Shown here: positions 22,735-34,986 of the stretch, piece after piece
Layout: the number at the start of each line of letters is the position of its first letter
Position numbering within the stretch: position 1 is the first letter of the stretch
Origin: Cunninghamia lanceolata
Lineage: Eukaryota > Streptophyta > Pinopsida > Cupressales > Cupressaceae
DNA length: 64,000 bases
Direction of reading: 5' to 3'
Assembly (NCBI GenBank): GCA_027924645.1
Contig: BSBN01000809.1
Location: forward strand, 41,198,001 to 41,262,000
The notes under the pieces: generated by a model
The model's database searches: none
Seen by the model: the letters and a program-made list of their open reading frames with translations, nothing else
Told to the model about the DNA's origin: nothing
Made by a program: the position numbers and the translations under genes

Positions 22735-22924
22735 CTTTGACATTTGTTTCATGTGCAGATTTTTGGCCTAACAATGTGATTTTGCATAATCCTAAGCTAG
22801 GGGCTTTATATCTCTCACTTAGTGACATTATGCATCCTCGACAATATTCTTGGGTAAAAAGTTTGTTTTATGTTATTTTCTTTATTACTTTAGCTTGGAT
22901 ATGCACATAATGTCATACGCCCGC
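20563..22924 (+). pseudogene. Ty3-like internal region after the protease, heavily decayed, plus 3' non-coding part
   Basis: From 20563 the text resumes as Pro/Ser-rich coding-like sequence (for example 20834-21016 and 21023-21244), with frames broken every 60-75 codons. No RT catalytic motif is seen. From about 21540 it becomes a non-coding 3' region with the same TAAGGTGGGGGCATAT block (about 22203) as element C at about 5750. A (TG)n tract lies at 22686-22733. I read it as the remains of the Ty3 element whose protease fragment is at 14776-14976. Confidence 0.45.
22686..22733 (+). repeat. (TG)n microsatellite
   Basis: About 23 uninterrupted TG units. A second, imperfect GT/GC tract lies at about 24588-24630. 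Confidence 0.95.
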
Positions 22925-23950
22925 TAAAGTGGGGGCTAAATGTAGCATCATAAATTGTGCTTGCTCACAATTTAACACTTTATTTGACACTCACTTTAGT
23001 GTACACTCTCCTAGTGTGTTTTTAGGAAGCCTTACCCTCAACCCACAAAGATGCTTTCTAAATGTTGCTTTGACCCTTTTTGCTTATCCTATCCAAAAAC
23101 CGTAAAAGTGTTGTAACCTTGATGATGCCCCAAGTCATCTGGACTTTCTAAGAACTAAAGTTGCATGGACAAAAGCTCTAGGCATGGATGTCAATGCATC
23201 GAAAGCATCTTTTTGTTCATCAACCATTTTAGAAGGTGTGCTTTTACTTGTGTGGCATTCTTATCTTTTCTTGATGTTTATCTGCACCCAAATGACTTCT
23301 TTCCTAGATTTTTTTGCTTCTTGCCTCTTCTATAAAACCCTATAGATTTTCCATTTGAAAGGATTGATTTCACATGTTAGCAAAGCTCTGCCAAAATTAT
23401 TGCTCAATCTTATTTTACTTATGCAATTTCTATTCTATGCTCATTGTTTATTGTAGGTTGCATGAAGAAAGATTTCGAACATACAAGCGTCTTCATATTT
23501 CTTTGCCCTTTCTCGCCATTTTCATCTATTTCTCTCATCTATAGATTTCTATGTAATAATTATTGTGTTTACTATCAATAGGAAACTCTTGAAATATGTG
23601 TGAATTTGTATAGGTCAAGGATTTTTGTTTTCTACGTTGTACAAACTACAAACAATGCGTAGACATCTGTGCCATGCATTGTAATCCTGGACAATGAGGA
23701 TGTCTGCCTGGTGCCAGGTTCCTTGTCATTTGCTATTTCTATTTCTACATTTGTTTTTGTAAATCATTTTATCAATCTTTATACATTTTTCTTGTTTTCT
23801 CCTATCTTTTGTTAGTTTTAATCAATAATATTAATCATTTCATTTCCAATTGCAACAAAGGGATATAGCTTAGAGAATCTCGCTCTTCCAGAATTGGATA
23901 GCAGCGAGATACGCGTCTTTGTTGTCTAGTATCCTAATATTGTGTGACAA
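22925..23950 (+). repeat. Polypurine tract and 3' LTR of the third family-C-like element
   Basis: The tract TAAAGTGGGGGCTAAA (22925-22940) is followed by TGTAGCATCAT at 22941. A TATA-like TCTATAAAACCC is near 23330. The right end is not defined because no second copy exists in the window; 23950 is a guess from the length of related LTRs and could be off by 200 bases. Confidence 0.5.
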
Positions 23951-26383
23951 GAAATTGTTCTGATTAGATATAGTTTAGTTAGAGTTAATTTTATCATATC
24001 ACACAAATATGAGAGGAAAACTATTAGATTAAAGAGTTTGTTTTCAAATAAAAGCATAATTAAAGAGAGCATTCAAATAAGAGTTCATTCGAGATCAATT
24101 CTTGTTGTCATCTTCAAAAGTTCAATGTCATAAATGATACCTATGTGTTAAAAAATCAGATACTTATTCTCCCAATATAAAACTTTTACATCATTTAATT
24201 AGCTGATAGACTTGTATTGTGGGTTTATGCTCACCGACAATTTAGCCCTAAGAATTTGTCTCATGCTAAGAAAATAATAATTTAGTCCCTAGAAAATGCT
24301 CTCTCGAATTCCTTCCAAACTCCCTTAAATGAATCTACACCTTACATGTCTATAAACTCCCTAGAATATAAATCTACACCTTACATGTTTGGCAATTTAA
24401 GCTCCTTTACTCACACTTTATTAAAATATCATTGTTTTTTCAATTTCTTTCATTGTGGTTGTAGGAATAGGGTAATAATGGAATAAGAGGAAGCACCAAA
24501 GGAGCTCAATGATTGAATGGTGTAAAGATGTAGATCCATTGATCATAGAGAACTATTATAATTTACCTTATATTTCACTTGGTGTGTTTGTGGGTGTGTG
24601 TGTGCATGTGCACGCGCATGTGTGAGGGTGCTAGGAAATTGTAAAAATAAAAATATAGATTTTATTATATAAATGTTGCTATTATATTATATTACCTTAT
24701 ATTTCATCAATATATGTTGTTTCAATTTGCCTTTAAGTAGGGTTTTAATGTTTTTCTAGTTTGCATATGCATGTGTTTATGTGTGTTTTACAACCATTTT
24801 TCATCTTATTTTCAAAATCTTATAGTTTTATTGGAAGAACTAGATGCAAATTCAAGTACTCAAGCCTCCTTTTTATTTCATCGTTGCTACATATGTCATT
24901 TATTTGGAGAATATTGTGGAGTCGTTGATATTTACTATAAATGCTTTGATTGGGCCTTCTATTGTCATTTGGTGGGGTATGAGATTCAAACCCCAAAAGC
25001 ACATCACTTTTTTTAGGATGTTTGCCCCAGATTTTTGCATTCAAAAGATTCCTTGTGAATATTTGCTTCCAAAATAACATGTATATATTCACACAAAAGA
25101 CTAATCATGGTTATCTATAGCTAGAGTTTTGAGATACACTGTCTTCCAGAACCACATCTTCCTCTCCTTCGACTTATAGGGCTACATAACATCGTTGAAG
25201 GATTCTTTCCTTTCGAAAAGGACAATAGCTCCTTCCTCTTTTTATTCCATTCAGACACACCATCCTAAATTGCAAGCATACTTTGAAGCTCCAAAGACGA
25301 CAATACTCATCCTTGAGTCTCATAGTGCTATGTTTCTTCCCAATACAATCATTTTGACAAGCAAAAGGAAATTGGTTGTGTACTAACTTGTTCAAACCTT
25401 CTAATCTATAAGTTTGTTGAGTGCTAGCCAAAATAAGCTTCTTTTCTATGTTTACTTCAAATCTCCATTCTTGGTTAAAAGGCATGAAAGCAACATAATT
25501 TTTGTTCAAGGGCTTTTTAATTTCCTCTAAAACCTTTAGGACCTCTGCATGCTCTTGTTTTTAAATAGCTAGCCTTTGTATAATAAAACTAGCAAATCTC
25601 CAAAACTCCCAAATTTCCAAAATAACCTCTCAATAAAAATTTAAAAAAAAAAGTCTTTAATTGTCTTATACTTTTCCTTCAATTTTCCATCTTCTCTAAA
25701 TAAAAAATATATTATATATCACATCTTCATTCTACCAAAACAATATAAATATTTCAACAAAACCATTGCAACTCTTAACAATAGATGTGCTAGTAATAAT
25801 AAATTGTGAGAAAAAAATTACAATTCAAAGAATTTATAAAGTAGGCTTGAGAGTTAGAGAAAAGTACATTTTTGGACGTGCTAAGCGAATTGCAGAACAC
25901 CCAGTCTCTACCTTATTCCATATCAATCATCAATAATTAATTAAGATAGACATACCAACTTCAAAGGAAGGAAAAGAATATGGAATATGTTCCAACGTGG
26001 TGGGGTTTCCCATTTTTCCAGATGCTTTAACGGTAGGCAATAACTGCTATTATTATCTGAAGCATAGAATATGGTCCACGTTGTGGAGTAGTGACAGGCA
26101 ATAATTGTCATTATTATAATTATATGAAGCATTCTGGGTGGAATATTCCTGAAGGCTGGCAGTAAGTTATTGAAAGAAATAAAACACACCGCGCACATAA
26201 AGTCGGTATATTTTTTTTATGAGCTCAAAGACATTTTTTCTGATGAGTAATATTTCTTCAGCTTTAAGGCTGAACCTTAACCGTCTATACAAAGAATTTT
26301 GAAGCCTGAACCTTTTACCGATCAATCTTTCTGAAAAATTATTATGTTGGCATGAGTTGTCTACCAAATTGAGTTTAATTCTA
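23951..26383. other. AT-rich intergenic DNA, no gene supported
   Basis: Frames at 24771-25092 and 25174-25509 overlap on both strands and show no family motif. Sequence is AT-rich with a GT-rich tract near 24590. I see no RNA gene or element boundary. Confidence 0.4.
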
Positions 26384-26960
26384 TATTTTTTAGATTTAAT
26401 TATGTATATTTTTTTACAAATATTTTAGATCACATTTAGTAATCCATCATTAGGGACTGATATTTTAGATCATACAGTAATTCAATAATCCAACATCAGG
26501 CAGGTAGGTTTTAGATCACATTTAGTAATCCAATAATTTTATATAGTGTTTTTAGATTCAATTGTGTATATTTTTTACACAGCATTTTAGGTCACACTTT
26601 TAATCCATCTTCAGGGCATTTTGGATCAGAAGGTAATCCAATAATCCATCATCAAGGATGGAAGTTTCAGATCACATTTAATAATCTGTAATTTTGTACA
26701 GTGTTTTTATATTATTTGTGTATAGTTTTTTGCACCAACATTTAGATCACACTTTGTCATCCATAATCAGGCACCGAAATTTTGAGTCACACAGTAATTC
26801 AATAATCCATCATGTCACATGGACATTTCAAATCACATTAAGTAATCCAATAATCCATCATTAGACATTGGCATTTCAGATCACATTCAATAATCCATCA
26901 TTATCAAATTCTTTTGGTTATTGAGGTTTCAAATCACATTCAATAATCCATCATAGATTG
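26384..26960. repeat. Nested tandem repeat (about 155-165 bp units made of about 50-60 bp subunits)
   Basis: A long unit starting TTTTTAGATTYAATT-TGTATA begins near 26385, 26550 and 26703. Inside each unit the phrase TTTAGATCACATTTAGTAATCCAATAATC recurs in diverged form two or three times, with short spacers such as CATCATTAGGG. Copies become simpler toward 26960. It lies about 600 bases beyond the 3' end of the C2 gene. Confidence 0.75.
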
Positions 26961-27548
26961 TGAATGTGATCTAAAATGTTGATACAAAAATATACACAGT
27001 TCACTTTCAATAAATTATTATATCTTCTATCAAGAAAACCTCTTAAAAAGAAGCTGAATTTAATTCCAAACATTTATTTCTTTTCCATATTGATACACCA
27101 AATTTCTGTAGGAGAGAAACAAAAATCCATATAAAAGATGAGATCTGTAGAACCCACCAACAGTTCAAATGGTTAGAGCCTAAGGTACGAGACACAAGAT
27201 CTAAGATGTTCCCTATGTTAAATAAAACAAAAACAATTCTCCACCATAACCAATCTTAAGACCGGATTCAAACGACGGAATGCATATAATCTAAATTCAA
27301 GTTCAGATCAGAACGAGCTTAACGGAAAGGAATCTTAAACACTAAAGATTGCGCTGCCATTTAGAGAGAATTACTTTCAACATTTAGAGATAATAAGTAC
27401 TTTCTAGCAGTAAGCAAGGGTAAAACTTACTGAAATCCAAAATTCTCAGAACATTGTTTTCATGGGAAAAAAAATAAAAAAAATACTGCTATGGATCGAA
27501 GCTCACACCAATGCTAAAAAGGTATTTACTCTATAGAAGACTATGTTT

Positions 27549-28460
27549 TCAGTAGTCATCACCACCATCATAATCATCATAACCACCCTGATCAGCATAA
27601 TCATCCTCAACCTTCTCTGCAACATCATCAGCAATCTTATCCTCCACATAATCAGCTCCCTCAGCGAGAGCCAGGCCACCCAAAACCCCAGCCACAGCTC
27701 CCACTGCCAAACCAGTCCCAACTCCAAATTTACTGCTCTTGGGCTTCTGAGGCTCGCCATAGGCAGGCCCACTGCTATAACCAGAAGAACCCTCATAAGA
27801 AACAGGGGCCTGTTGTGCATAAGGGTTCCCATAAGGTCCACTAGGGTATCCTGAAGGAGGATTAGAAGCATAAGGGTATTGCTGCGGAGGGGGGTTAGAA
27901 GCATAAGGGTATTGCTGTGGAGGAGGGTTAGCACCATATGCATAAGGGTATTGTTGGGATGGATAAGGGGCAGGAGCATAATTTGAAGGGGCGTAATCTC
28001 TTGTGCCGTAGGGCTGAGGGTAAGGGTACTCCTGCTCTGCCCATCGTTTTTCCCTCAGGCAGACCGCAATCTCGAGCTTACCCTGCGGCCGGCCGGACGG
28101 GCGCTTCAATTTGAGGGTCCGTTCTTGCCTCTGATCGAAGCCCACTTCGTCCAGAATTTCTGCGAGTCGAATCCGGGCGGTTCCGATAAGGGGTTTAGTC
28201 AGCTCAGAGGCCTTTTCATGGACGATTTCAATCGTCAGCTCGGCGTCCTGCAGCGGCTTTGTGATGGGAATGGTGAGCTTCTCGTTCCATGAGGGTTTCG
28301 TGTCGCCCTCTCGATCGACCTGAGTCGAAACCTTGGCGTCCGGATCAACCCACGCTACGGCATACGGACGCAGATCACCGTTACGCCAATTCACATTTTT
28401 CAGATCTTTTGCAGAAATAACTGTGAGATCCACTTCTACAGGCCTTGGACGCCCTGCCAT
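27549..28460 (-). CDS. SRC2-like C2-domain protein, intact single exon
   Basis: The product is 303 aa. Residues about 5-110 form a C2 domain: it opens with [18 protein letters not shown], has [12 protein letters not shown] and KPSWNEKL in the middle, and closes with IGTARI-L-EILDE. A Pro/Tyr/Gln-rich region follows with repeated [11 protein letters not shown] units. Next is a Gly-rich hydrophobic stretch ([20 protein letters not shown]) and a very acidic C-terminus ending DDY. This matches plant SRC2 proteins, which are cold-induced, membrane-associated C2 proteins reported to bind an RBOH NADPH oxidase and to move from ER to vacuole. I chose the ATG at 28460; the upstream ATG at 28517 would sit almost at the expected transcription start, given the TATA box at 28536. 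A 5' fragment duplicate is at 50563-50661. Confidence 0.9.
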   Translation of the reverse strand: MAGRPRPVEVDLTVISAKDLKNVNWRNGDLRPYAVAWVDPDAKVSTQVDREGDTKPSWNEKLTIPITKPLQDAELTIEIVHEKASELTKPLIGTARIRLAEILDEVGFDQRQERTLKLKRPSGRPQGKLEIAVCLREKRWAEQEYPYPQPYGTRDYAPSNYAPAPYPSQQYPYAYGANPPPQQYPYASNPPPQQYPYASNPPSGYPSGPYGNPYAQQAPVSYEGSSGYSSGPAYGEPQKPKSSKFGVGTGLAVGAVAGVLGGLALAEGADYVEDKIADDVAEKVEDDYADQGGYDDYDGGDDY

Positions 28461-28535
28461 TCTCAATTCGGGGATTTGGATTTGGATAAGCTTCCGTGTG
28501 AGGGGTTTACACAACAATTGTGCGGCTAATGGCTT

Positions 28536-28543
28536 TATTTATA
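28536..28543 (-). promoter_or_regulatory. TATA box of the SRC2-like gene
   Basis: TATAAATA on the minus strand, 76-83 bases upstream of the chosen ATG. This predicts a 5' UTR of roughly 45-50 bases. The same box is kept in the duplicate promoter at 50734-50741. Confidence 0.7.
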
Positions 28544-28639
28544 ATGCAGCTGCCGGCATACAGAGGTTTTTGAATCAGTTCCTTCCTAGAGGAATTTTCT
28601 TAGTAGTTGCGCTCAGTTGGGGTATCTTTATCATTACGT

Positions 28640-30165
28640 AATTTTCACGGAGCGTTCCATGTGCCGCATTATATTCTAAATTTTTCTAGGCTGACAAATT
28701 CGTTTTTAGTCGTTCTGTGTCCGGTTTGGTCTCCTTTTCCAGGAAGCTCAAATTTGTTTGTTTATGTGGGACTAAACAACATTTTCTGGAACTTTATTCG
28801 TCTTTCAGATTTTATGTTTAGGCGTTAAATCTGTATTTGGTAGGGATGTAGATTCCGGGAGAATGCGCCTTGCACGATGATGAGCTATTATCCTATATTT
28901 TATCGTTGCAACGGGGCGAGAAGAAGAGCAGGCCCGTCGCCGGAATAACCTTTCGATTTTGACCTTTTTGTCTGGATAATACCTGCCTGCCGTTTTGGGA
29001 CGGGGGAACGATTTTTTTGTAAATATGCGTAGTAACGTGCGTGTAATAGGTGTGACTTCCCAGAGAAAGTTAAGTGTATACGTACTTTCCATGGCGTGGG
29101 TTACGTTTCCACTAGATTTCTGCTTTGCAAGTTGCGGGGCCTATAAATACGAATATAAATTATTTTTATATTTTGCTTTTGCTTAAGCCGTTTCCATTCG
29201 TCACGCATGGTGTCAACCGAGTCAATCAATAATAATAAAAAATTTATCCGTCCTAAGGAGCGTTGAAGAGTTTTCGCTTCCCGTTTCAGTTTGCAATTGC
29301 ATGTGTGTTTCATTGGTTCCCTTCATCACGTGAAGAAGCAGTTACCAATGTAACTCCATGTCTATAATGGCCGTGTTGATAAGATTACTATAGAAGACTA
29401 TGCTGACAGAGATCAATTTTTATAAATTTTATTTTATTTATTTATTTTTATTTTTTATTTGGTTGGAGTCATTGGTTTCTCTTCCCATGGTTTTATCTTG
29501 GAGACCCCCCAACCTTTACTGGTTAATTATAAATTTTAATTTTAATTTGAGAATTGTTTCATTTTATTTATATTGTTTATAATTATTTTTTTAATTTTAT
29601 TATTATTATTTTTTATTTTGTTTATATTGTTTATTAAATTATTTTTGGTAATATAATTTTGTATGCATTTTTTTATTTTTATTTTAGAAAAGTACTTATG
29701 TTTTGTTTTAAAAATGTATAAATCTAAGTCATTAATTTAATAATTATTTTATTTTATTACATTGTTTAGAGTTATTTTACTTTTGTATGTGACTTTTAAT
29801 TCTACCTTTGAAAAAGTTACCATTGGGTGATTCTTTTGTTTTGTTTTTACTTTGAGAAGTGTAAATCTTATATATTTATATGTTTTTTTTTAATAATTTC
29901 ATAGGTTATATTTTTAATTTTATACTTTTTTTAAAAAAATATGTCACTTATATTTTGGTTTTTATGTATATAATAAAGATGAAATTTAATTATATAAAAT
30001 TATTAAATATTAATATTATTTTCTCAAATTTATATCTAAATATTAAATTTTTAATTATAAATATATTAAACATTAATTACAATTATTATTTTTTACTATA
30101 AATATTATTTATTATTTATCAAATATGAACATTTAATAACTAATATATTAAAAATATAAATGTTA
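28640..30165. other. Upstream region of the SRC2-like gene, then very AT-rich DNA
   Basis: 28640-29400 is moderately complex and recurs at 50880-51960 and in part at 48860-49180. 29400-30165 is extremely AT-rich (TTTATTTTA words) and recurs at 51985-52738. No second gene is visible. Confidence 0.5.
29327..29332. promoter_or_regulatory. G-box CACGTG upstream of the SRC2-like gene
   Basis: CACGTG sits in TCATCACGTGAAG, next to a CATTGG (inverted CCAAT), about 870 bases upstream of the ATG. The motif and its flanks are kept in both promoter copies (49160-49165 and 51908-51913). G-boxes serve ABA- and cold-responsive transcription, which would fit the gene family. Function here is inference. Confidence 0.55.
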
Positions 30166-30531
30166 AAGAAGGGAGATTGGTAAGGGGAGAGGGGGCTATG
30201 AGGAGAACGAGGGTTTCATAGAAATCGTCCATGATCTTTCTTGGAGCACCATTCTCTTTTTCTTCCTAGGATTCTCTTCATTTCTTGTGTGATAGGGTGT
30301 CTTGAGTGCTAGTCCTTCGATTTTATCCCTGGTTGGTCTTCCTTGTTTTAGGCATTGTTTTTATTTTTGTATCTACTTTTGTGTGTTTATAGTTTTGATT
30401 TGAATTTGAGTGCTAGGAATTCCCACCTCTGCCAGGGCGATTGTTGACGTCTTGGCAGAGTTAATGTGGGCAGACCCTGAGGGAGTGGCATGGCAACTCT
30501 GGCCAAGGCAATTAATGCTTGACCGAGAGTA

Positions 30532-31390
30532 TTGATGAGGGATGTGAAGGATAGTAATGATGTTGGCAGAGAAGGAACAACTTACAATGTAGCTCTTGCA
30601 GTTGAAAATGTCGCGCTTCCACCAGAAGATGGGGGTTTCAAGATCATCAAGGATGACTGTGGAGTCGGACGCGATAGTAAACTCTCTGACAAGGAAGAGG
30701 CAAGGAAGAGAGAGGAGAAAAGAATGTGGGTAAGAACTCCTGTCTTATTTCTAGTATTACCTTGATTCCAAATGAAAGCATGTTGTTAGTTGTTAAAAAT
30801 GAGGAGAATAGACTAAGGAATGTTGTGGTCTTTCTGGTTTGCTTGAATATGGACAAACTTCCTTCTAGGGCTTTCTTTGATAATTGGATTGCTTCAGTCT
30901 GGGAAAAAAAGATGGGTATACAAGTTTCTTTAAAACTGTAGAATGTTGCAAAAAGGGTTGTTTGTAATTTTCTTCAGAAGTCATGCCATGCAGGAAAAAG
31001 GTATTAAAAAGAAATTTCTAGAATATTGGCCAGACATTGTTCAAGGCACACCCATGAACCTCAAAAGCCTCAAAAGAGGAAATACTATTCTATTCGACTC
31101 CTAGATGGTTTGTCATTAAGCAGGTCCCAAAACAACTATGGGCTTTCATTCTCCAGTTAATGAAACTTTAGGTGAAACGCTGAAAGTGGAAGAGACAAGG
31201 ATAACCTTGCCGCATATGGATGCGTGGGTTCTGGTTTCTATTAAACTGGGTGTGGAGATTCCTAATTTGATAGAAATTAAGGGCTTCAGAAAACCTGTTT
31301 CATGTGAAATAGAAGAGTTGGGTGGTTTAAATGCTTGTTTCCTATGCAAAAGTGATGGTCACTAGAAGAAATCTTGTCTGATTCTAAACA
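30532..31390 (+). pseudogene. LINE ORF1: DUF4283 and CCHC zinc knuckle, frameshifted
   Basis: The reading passes through at least three frames. The stretch at 30726-30941 contains the DUF4283-like core: VVVFLVCLNMDKLPSRAFFDNW, then a WEKKMGI block. The frame at 31138-31365 carries the second half (WVLVSIKLGVEIPNLIEI, then RKPVSCEIEEL). A zinc knuckle of the form C-x2-C-x4-H-x4-C lies at 31336-31377, with a TAG codon inside it. ORF1 of plant L1 LINEs binds RNA and chaperones the transcript. Multiple stops and shifts make this copy inactive. A Glu/Lys-rich stretch at 31507-31896 follows and may be the ORF1 tail. Confidence 0.7.
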
Positions 31391-32415
31391 GAAAAAAATG
31401 TAAATCTTGATAAGGGTCAAACTAATCTTGCTGAAGATGGCACCCTTAAGAAATATTTCCCAAATAAAAGGGTCTGTGAGAGTGATAACACTAGAGAACT
31501 TGACGGTTGCAACAATTTAATGTCCCCCTTGTACGGACTCCTGATAAGAGGGTTAGTGAGATGTCATGTTTTAAACCAAGTGATGATCTTGAAAAAAATG
31601 AACTTTTGCCTATAGAGAGAAAACTGAGTGAGCTAAGCTTAGAAGAGGGTGAGATTGAGGATGAGAGTTATTCTAGCCCAGATAGGGTCCTTAACTCTTA
31701 TGATGTGGTGGGTGCCTCTTTGTGCCCCTTGTGTGAAGGTGACAATCAAGACTTAAAGTCTTGTGGTGCTTTGGAAGTTATTGAGCACCTAGCAGTGGAG
31801 GATGGCTTTGGTTTTGTCCTTGAAAGCAAAAGTGTTGGCCCAGTTAAAATTGGTATTTTTAGTTCTGCAGAGAATGTTGATTTAAGCTCCCAATAATTTT
31901 TGTTGATAGAGGCTCTGTTGTTCGTCCACTCTAAGATTATGTGCTAGTGAATAATCCTGTGGACAAAAAATTGGATGTTTAATTGTAAAATATTCTTAGT
32001 TTCAATAAGGATTGCGTAAATGAAGTTAAAAATTTGGCTAAAAAGAAAAATGCTCAAGAGTTAGCTCTAGAGAAAATCAGAGCTAGTATAGATGGAAAAA
32101 AAAAGAAGAGGAAGACCAAAATGAACATAGTCTGATTGCAGGTAACTAAATAGATACAACAGACTTAGAGGGGGTTATTGGGGATACTCCTAAAATGTTG
32201 TCTAAAGATCTAGAATTAGCCAGACATTATAGGAATGAAGAAAGTCTTAAAGAGCTACTAGTGGCTCTGTCTCAGAAAAAAACAAAAGAGAAAAAAAAAG
32301 AGGAAATATATTAGAAAAAATTCTCTCTTAAACAAGGAATGAAAAACAAAGGGGAAAAGCTCCCCAATTGCTTTCATAAGCTTTACAAGAAAAGAAAGCT
32401 AGACTCATTAGATAT

Positions 32416-34426
32416 ATGTCAAACATGAACTTCTTTAGTTGGAATATTAGAGGTCTAGAGTCCCCAGACAAGAAATATATGATAAGAGATTTTTGCAATA
32501 AAAACAAAAACTTGGATTTTCTTATGTTGCAAGAAGTGAAAGCCACTGGGTTTACCCTAGAAAACAATTTAAAATTTGTTTGGAGAGATGTTGAATGCTT
32601 CTTCTCTAACCATGATAAGGGTAAGGGGGGAATAGCTATTCTGGTTAATAAAAGACGGTCTAAATTTGTTATACAGAATGGGTGTTCCCCCTGCAACAGA
32701 TGTTTGTGGATTATCCTACAGAAGGATAATCTAAAATTTGGTATCTGCTCTGTCTATGCACCTAATGAGTATAGTAATAGAATAGAGCTTTGAAAATGGA
32801 TGACATATGAATTGTAAAACGTCCCCTGGATTGTGGGTGTGGATTTCAATATGACAAAGAATGGAGAAGACAAAAGTGGAGGGAATAAGTGGGAATGGAA
32901 AGGTAATGAATAATTTTTTTAGAACATGTTAAAAAAATGTTTAAACTCTTTGATCCATTAGAAGGAAAAAAGGGAAAGCAAAAATATTTAGTTTACCTGG
33001 TGTAATAGCCAAAAAGGCAATAAAAGAATATATTCTAGATTGGATAGATTTTATGTGGGTGAAAATGGATTTTATTTTCAAAATATAAAAGATTCCAATT
33101 GTGTGGAGGTTATCCCTTTCACCTTGTCATATCATCATCCAATTGGTGCACAAATTAGGTTGAAATATCAACAAGCTGAAACTAGAGTTAAAAAAGATAA
33201 TGTGTTCAAGCTCAACACTGCCCTTCTTCAAGGTTCTGATTGTCTAGAAGGTATCAAAAGTCTGAGAAATATTTCAAAGGTATTGTACTCCCAATCTAGC
33301 AGACTTCAGTATTAGGACGCCTTATTAAAAAACTACAAACCCTTGTTTCAAACCATTGGGAAAAAATATGCCAAGGATAATAGGAAGGAAGAAGGAAGGT
33401 TGCAAGAAGAATTTATAGAAACTAAAAAAAACCTGCAAATGCATGCAAATAATGAGGATTTGATTAAGAAGTTAGGGAAATTTAAGCACAAACTTGGGAA
33501 ATTTCAAACCTATAAAAGCCAAGGGGCTAGAGACAGGGCTACACTCAACTGGTTGAAAGAGGGTGATAGAGGTACAAAGTACTTCTTTAATCTGATAAAA
33601 TCCAAAAACTCTAAAGAGAATTTATTGGGCCAATTATTGAAGATAATGTGTGTCATAAGGACAATAAAGATATGAAAGAAATTTTTAGATCCTTCTACAA
33701 ATCTCTTTTTTCAACTGAAGATGGACCTAGAGAATGTTGGGAGGTGCAAAATCTTTGTAAGAGTATATGCCCTAGGAAAGTTTCTCATGATATGGGTATA
33801 GAATTAAGTAAAGAGATCTCTAAGGAGGAAATAAGGAAAGCAATACAGACTTTGGAAAATGGGAAATCACCAAGGTTTGATGGAATTCCTATAGAATTTT
33901 ACAAAGCTAATTTAGAATGGTCCGTTGAGGATTTATATGAAGTTTATCAAGAAGCAATTGTAAAAGGAACTCTAGGAGCAGATATTAATAAGGGTATTAT
34001 TAATCTTCTGCCAAAAGGAGATAAGAATAACAAAAGGAACTGGAGATCTATCACTCTGTTAAATGTGTCATATAAAATAATTGCAAAAGTGTTGGCCATG
34101 AGATTAACAGATATTCTGTCGCTTATTATTAATCTCACTCAAATAGGATTTATTAAAGGAAAATACATCTTAGAAAACTGAATTACTAGTTGGGAAACCA
34201 TGGATTAGGCAAAATTTTCTAGAACAAGATGCAGGCATACTGCTGTTAGAATTTGAAAAAGCTTATAACATGATAGAGTGGTCTTTTGTGCTTATGATGT
34301 TGGAAGCCTTAGGTTTTCCTGATGAATATTGCAATATGGTAAAAATGTTTTTTAAAGATGTCTTAGTTCAAGTTGATGTAAATGGTTCATTATCTGTGTT
34401 TAATAGTAAAAGGAGATGGGAGATGA
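32416..34426 (+). pseudogene. LINE ORF2: endonuclease and reverse transcriptase, broken and 3' truncated
   Basis: The frame begins with the L1 endonuclease signature: FFSWNIRGL at residue 5, LMLQEVKATG near 35, then GKGGIAILVN and a late VYAPN. Stops and shifts occur between 32790 and 33040. The RT part at 33648-34181 shows ENGKSP-FDGIP-EFYK, then a KGIINLLPKGDKN block and NWRSITLLNVSYKIIAKVLA, which are early RT motifs. A further frame (about 34230-34424) continues with FEKAYNMIEW and a VNGSLS block. The catalytic YADD box is lost beyond the junction at 34426, so it cannot encode a working RT. Confidence 0.8.
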
Positions 34427-34986
34427 TGAATGCATGTATGTGAGTACACTAGATCAAACCCTTCTTTCACTATAGCATTCAAGGAAAAAAACTGAGCCAA
34501 GCCACTACAAGATTGAAGAGGGCTCAACTACTAATTTTTGTGCTCTTGTTTGTCAAGGAAAGATGTGATTCAATCAAGCCTTTTATCAAAGCATAGGCTA
34601 AGTATGAACGAAATCCTAGTTATAAGATAATTAGCTTGAAATAGATGATCGACAATAGAAATTTAGAAACCAAAAGTACATACAGGATCAGTAAGATGTC
34701 AGAACTTATCTCCTGAAAGCAGAGGTGTCGGAGGACAAAATCGGCAACCGCCCAAGTCTAGAAGTGAGATTCTGTTGGAGGTCAAAACTAAGAAAATGAT
34801 GCAAATGATTCTTAGAGATCATATCTAGAAGCTTGAGGCCCTGTAGACTAGGGCACCAACCACCCAAGTATCTTCGAAGAGATATTCTGGAACTATTTTC
34901 GGATCCCAAAACTATGATTCCTACATTGCCATCCTGTAGCTCCACTTTTCCTGAAACCTATACCTGTAACTTGTACACAAGATGAT
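34427..34986 (-). repeat. Distal part of the 3' LTR of the minus-strand family-C element
   Basis: Read on the minus strand, this continues the LTR that starts at 43568 and breaks at 42892. Shared stretches with the LTR at 6625-7808 include CAGGAAAAGTGGAGCTACAGG, opposite the GAAAAAGTGGAGTTGCAGG block at about 7348. The left end at 34427 abuts the LINE. The break is caused by insertion of the element at 34987-42891. Confidence 0.6.

Larger units (their letters stand above)
30170..34426 (+). mobile_element. L1-type LINE, decayed and truncated inside RT
   Basis: A 5' leader (about 30170-30530) precedes ORF1 (DUF4283 plus a zinc knuckle) and ORF2 (endonuclease, then RT). The element stops in mid-RT at about 34426, where the LTR of a minus-strand Ty3-like element begins; its 3' part and poly-A tail are not in the window. 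The 5' start is placed where similarity to the duplicated upstream region of the C2 gene ends (about 30168). Confidence 0.75.

Noticed and set aside
23870..23935. Possible tRNA-like fold near the end of the LTR
   Set aside because: A GCTTAGAGAATCTCGCTC-type stretch can form a short hairpin, but no acceptor or T-loop consensus is visible.
26384..26960. Possible CRISPR-like array
   Set aside because: Spacers are not unique or uniform, repeats are diverged, and the sequence is eukaryotic; it is a nested tandem repeat.
27503..27979. 158 aa frame overlapping the C2 gene
   Set aside because: Shadow of the Pro/Tyr-rich and acidic repeats of the real gene in another frame.
28461..28517. Upstream ATG extending the C2 protein by 19 residues
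   Set aside because: It would start about 20 bases from the TATA box; family members start at MAGRPRP-like sequence, and the duplicate copy lacks the extension.
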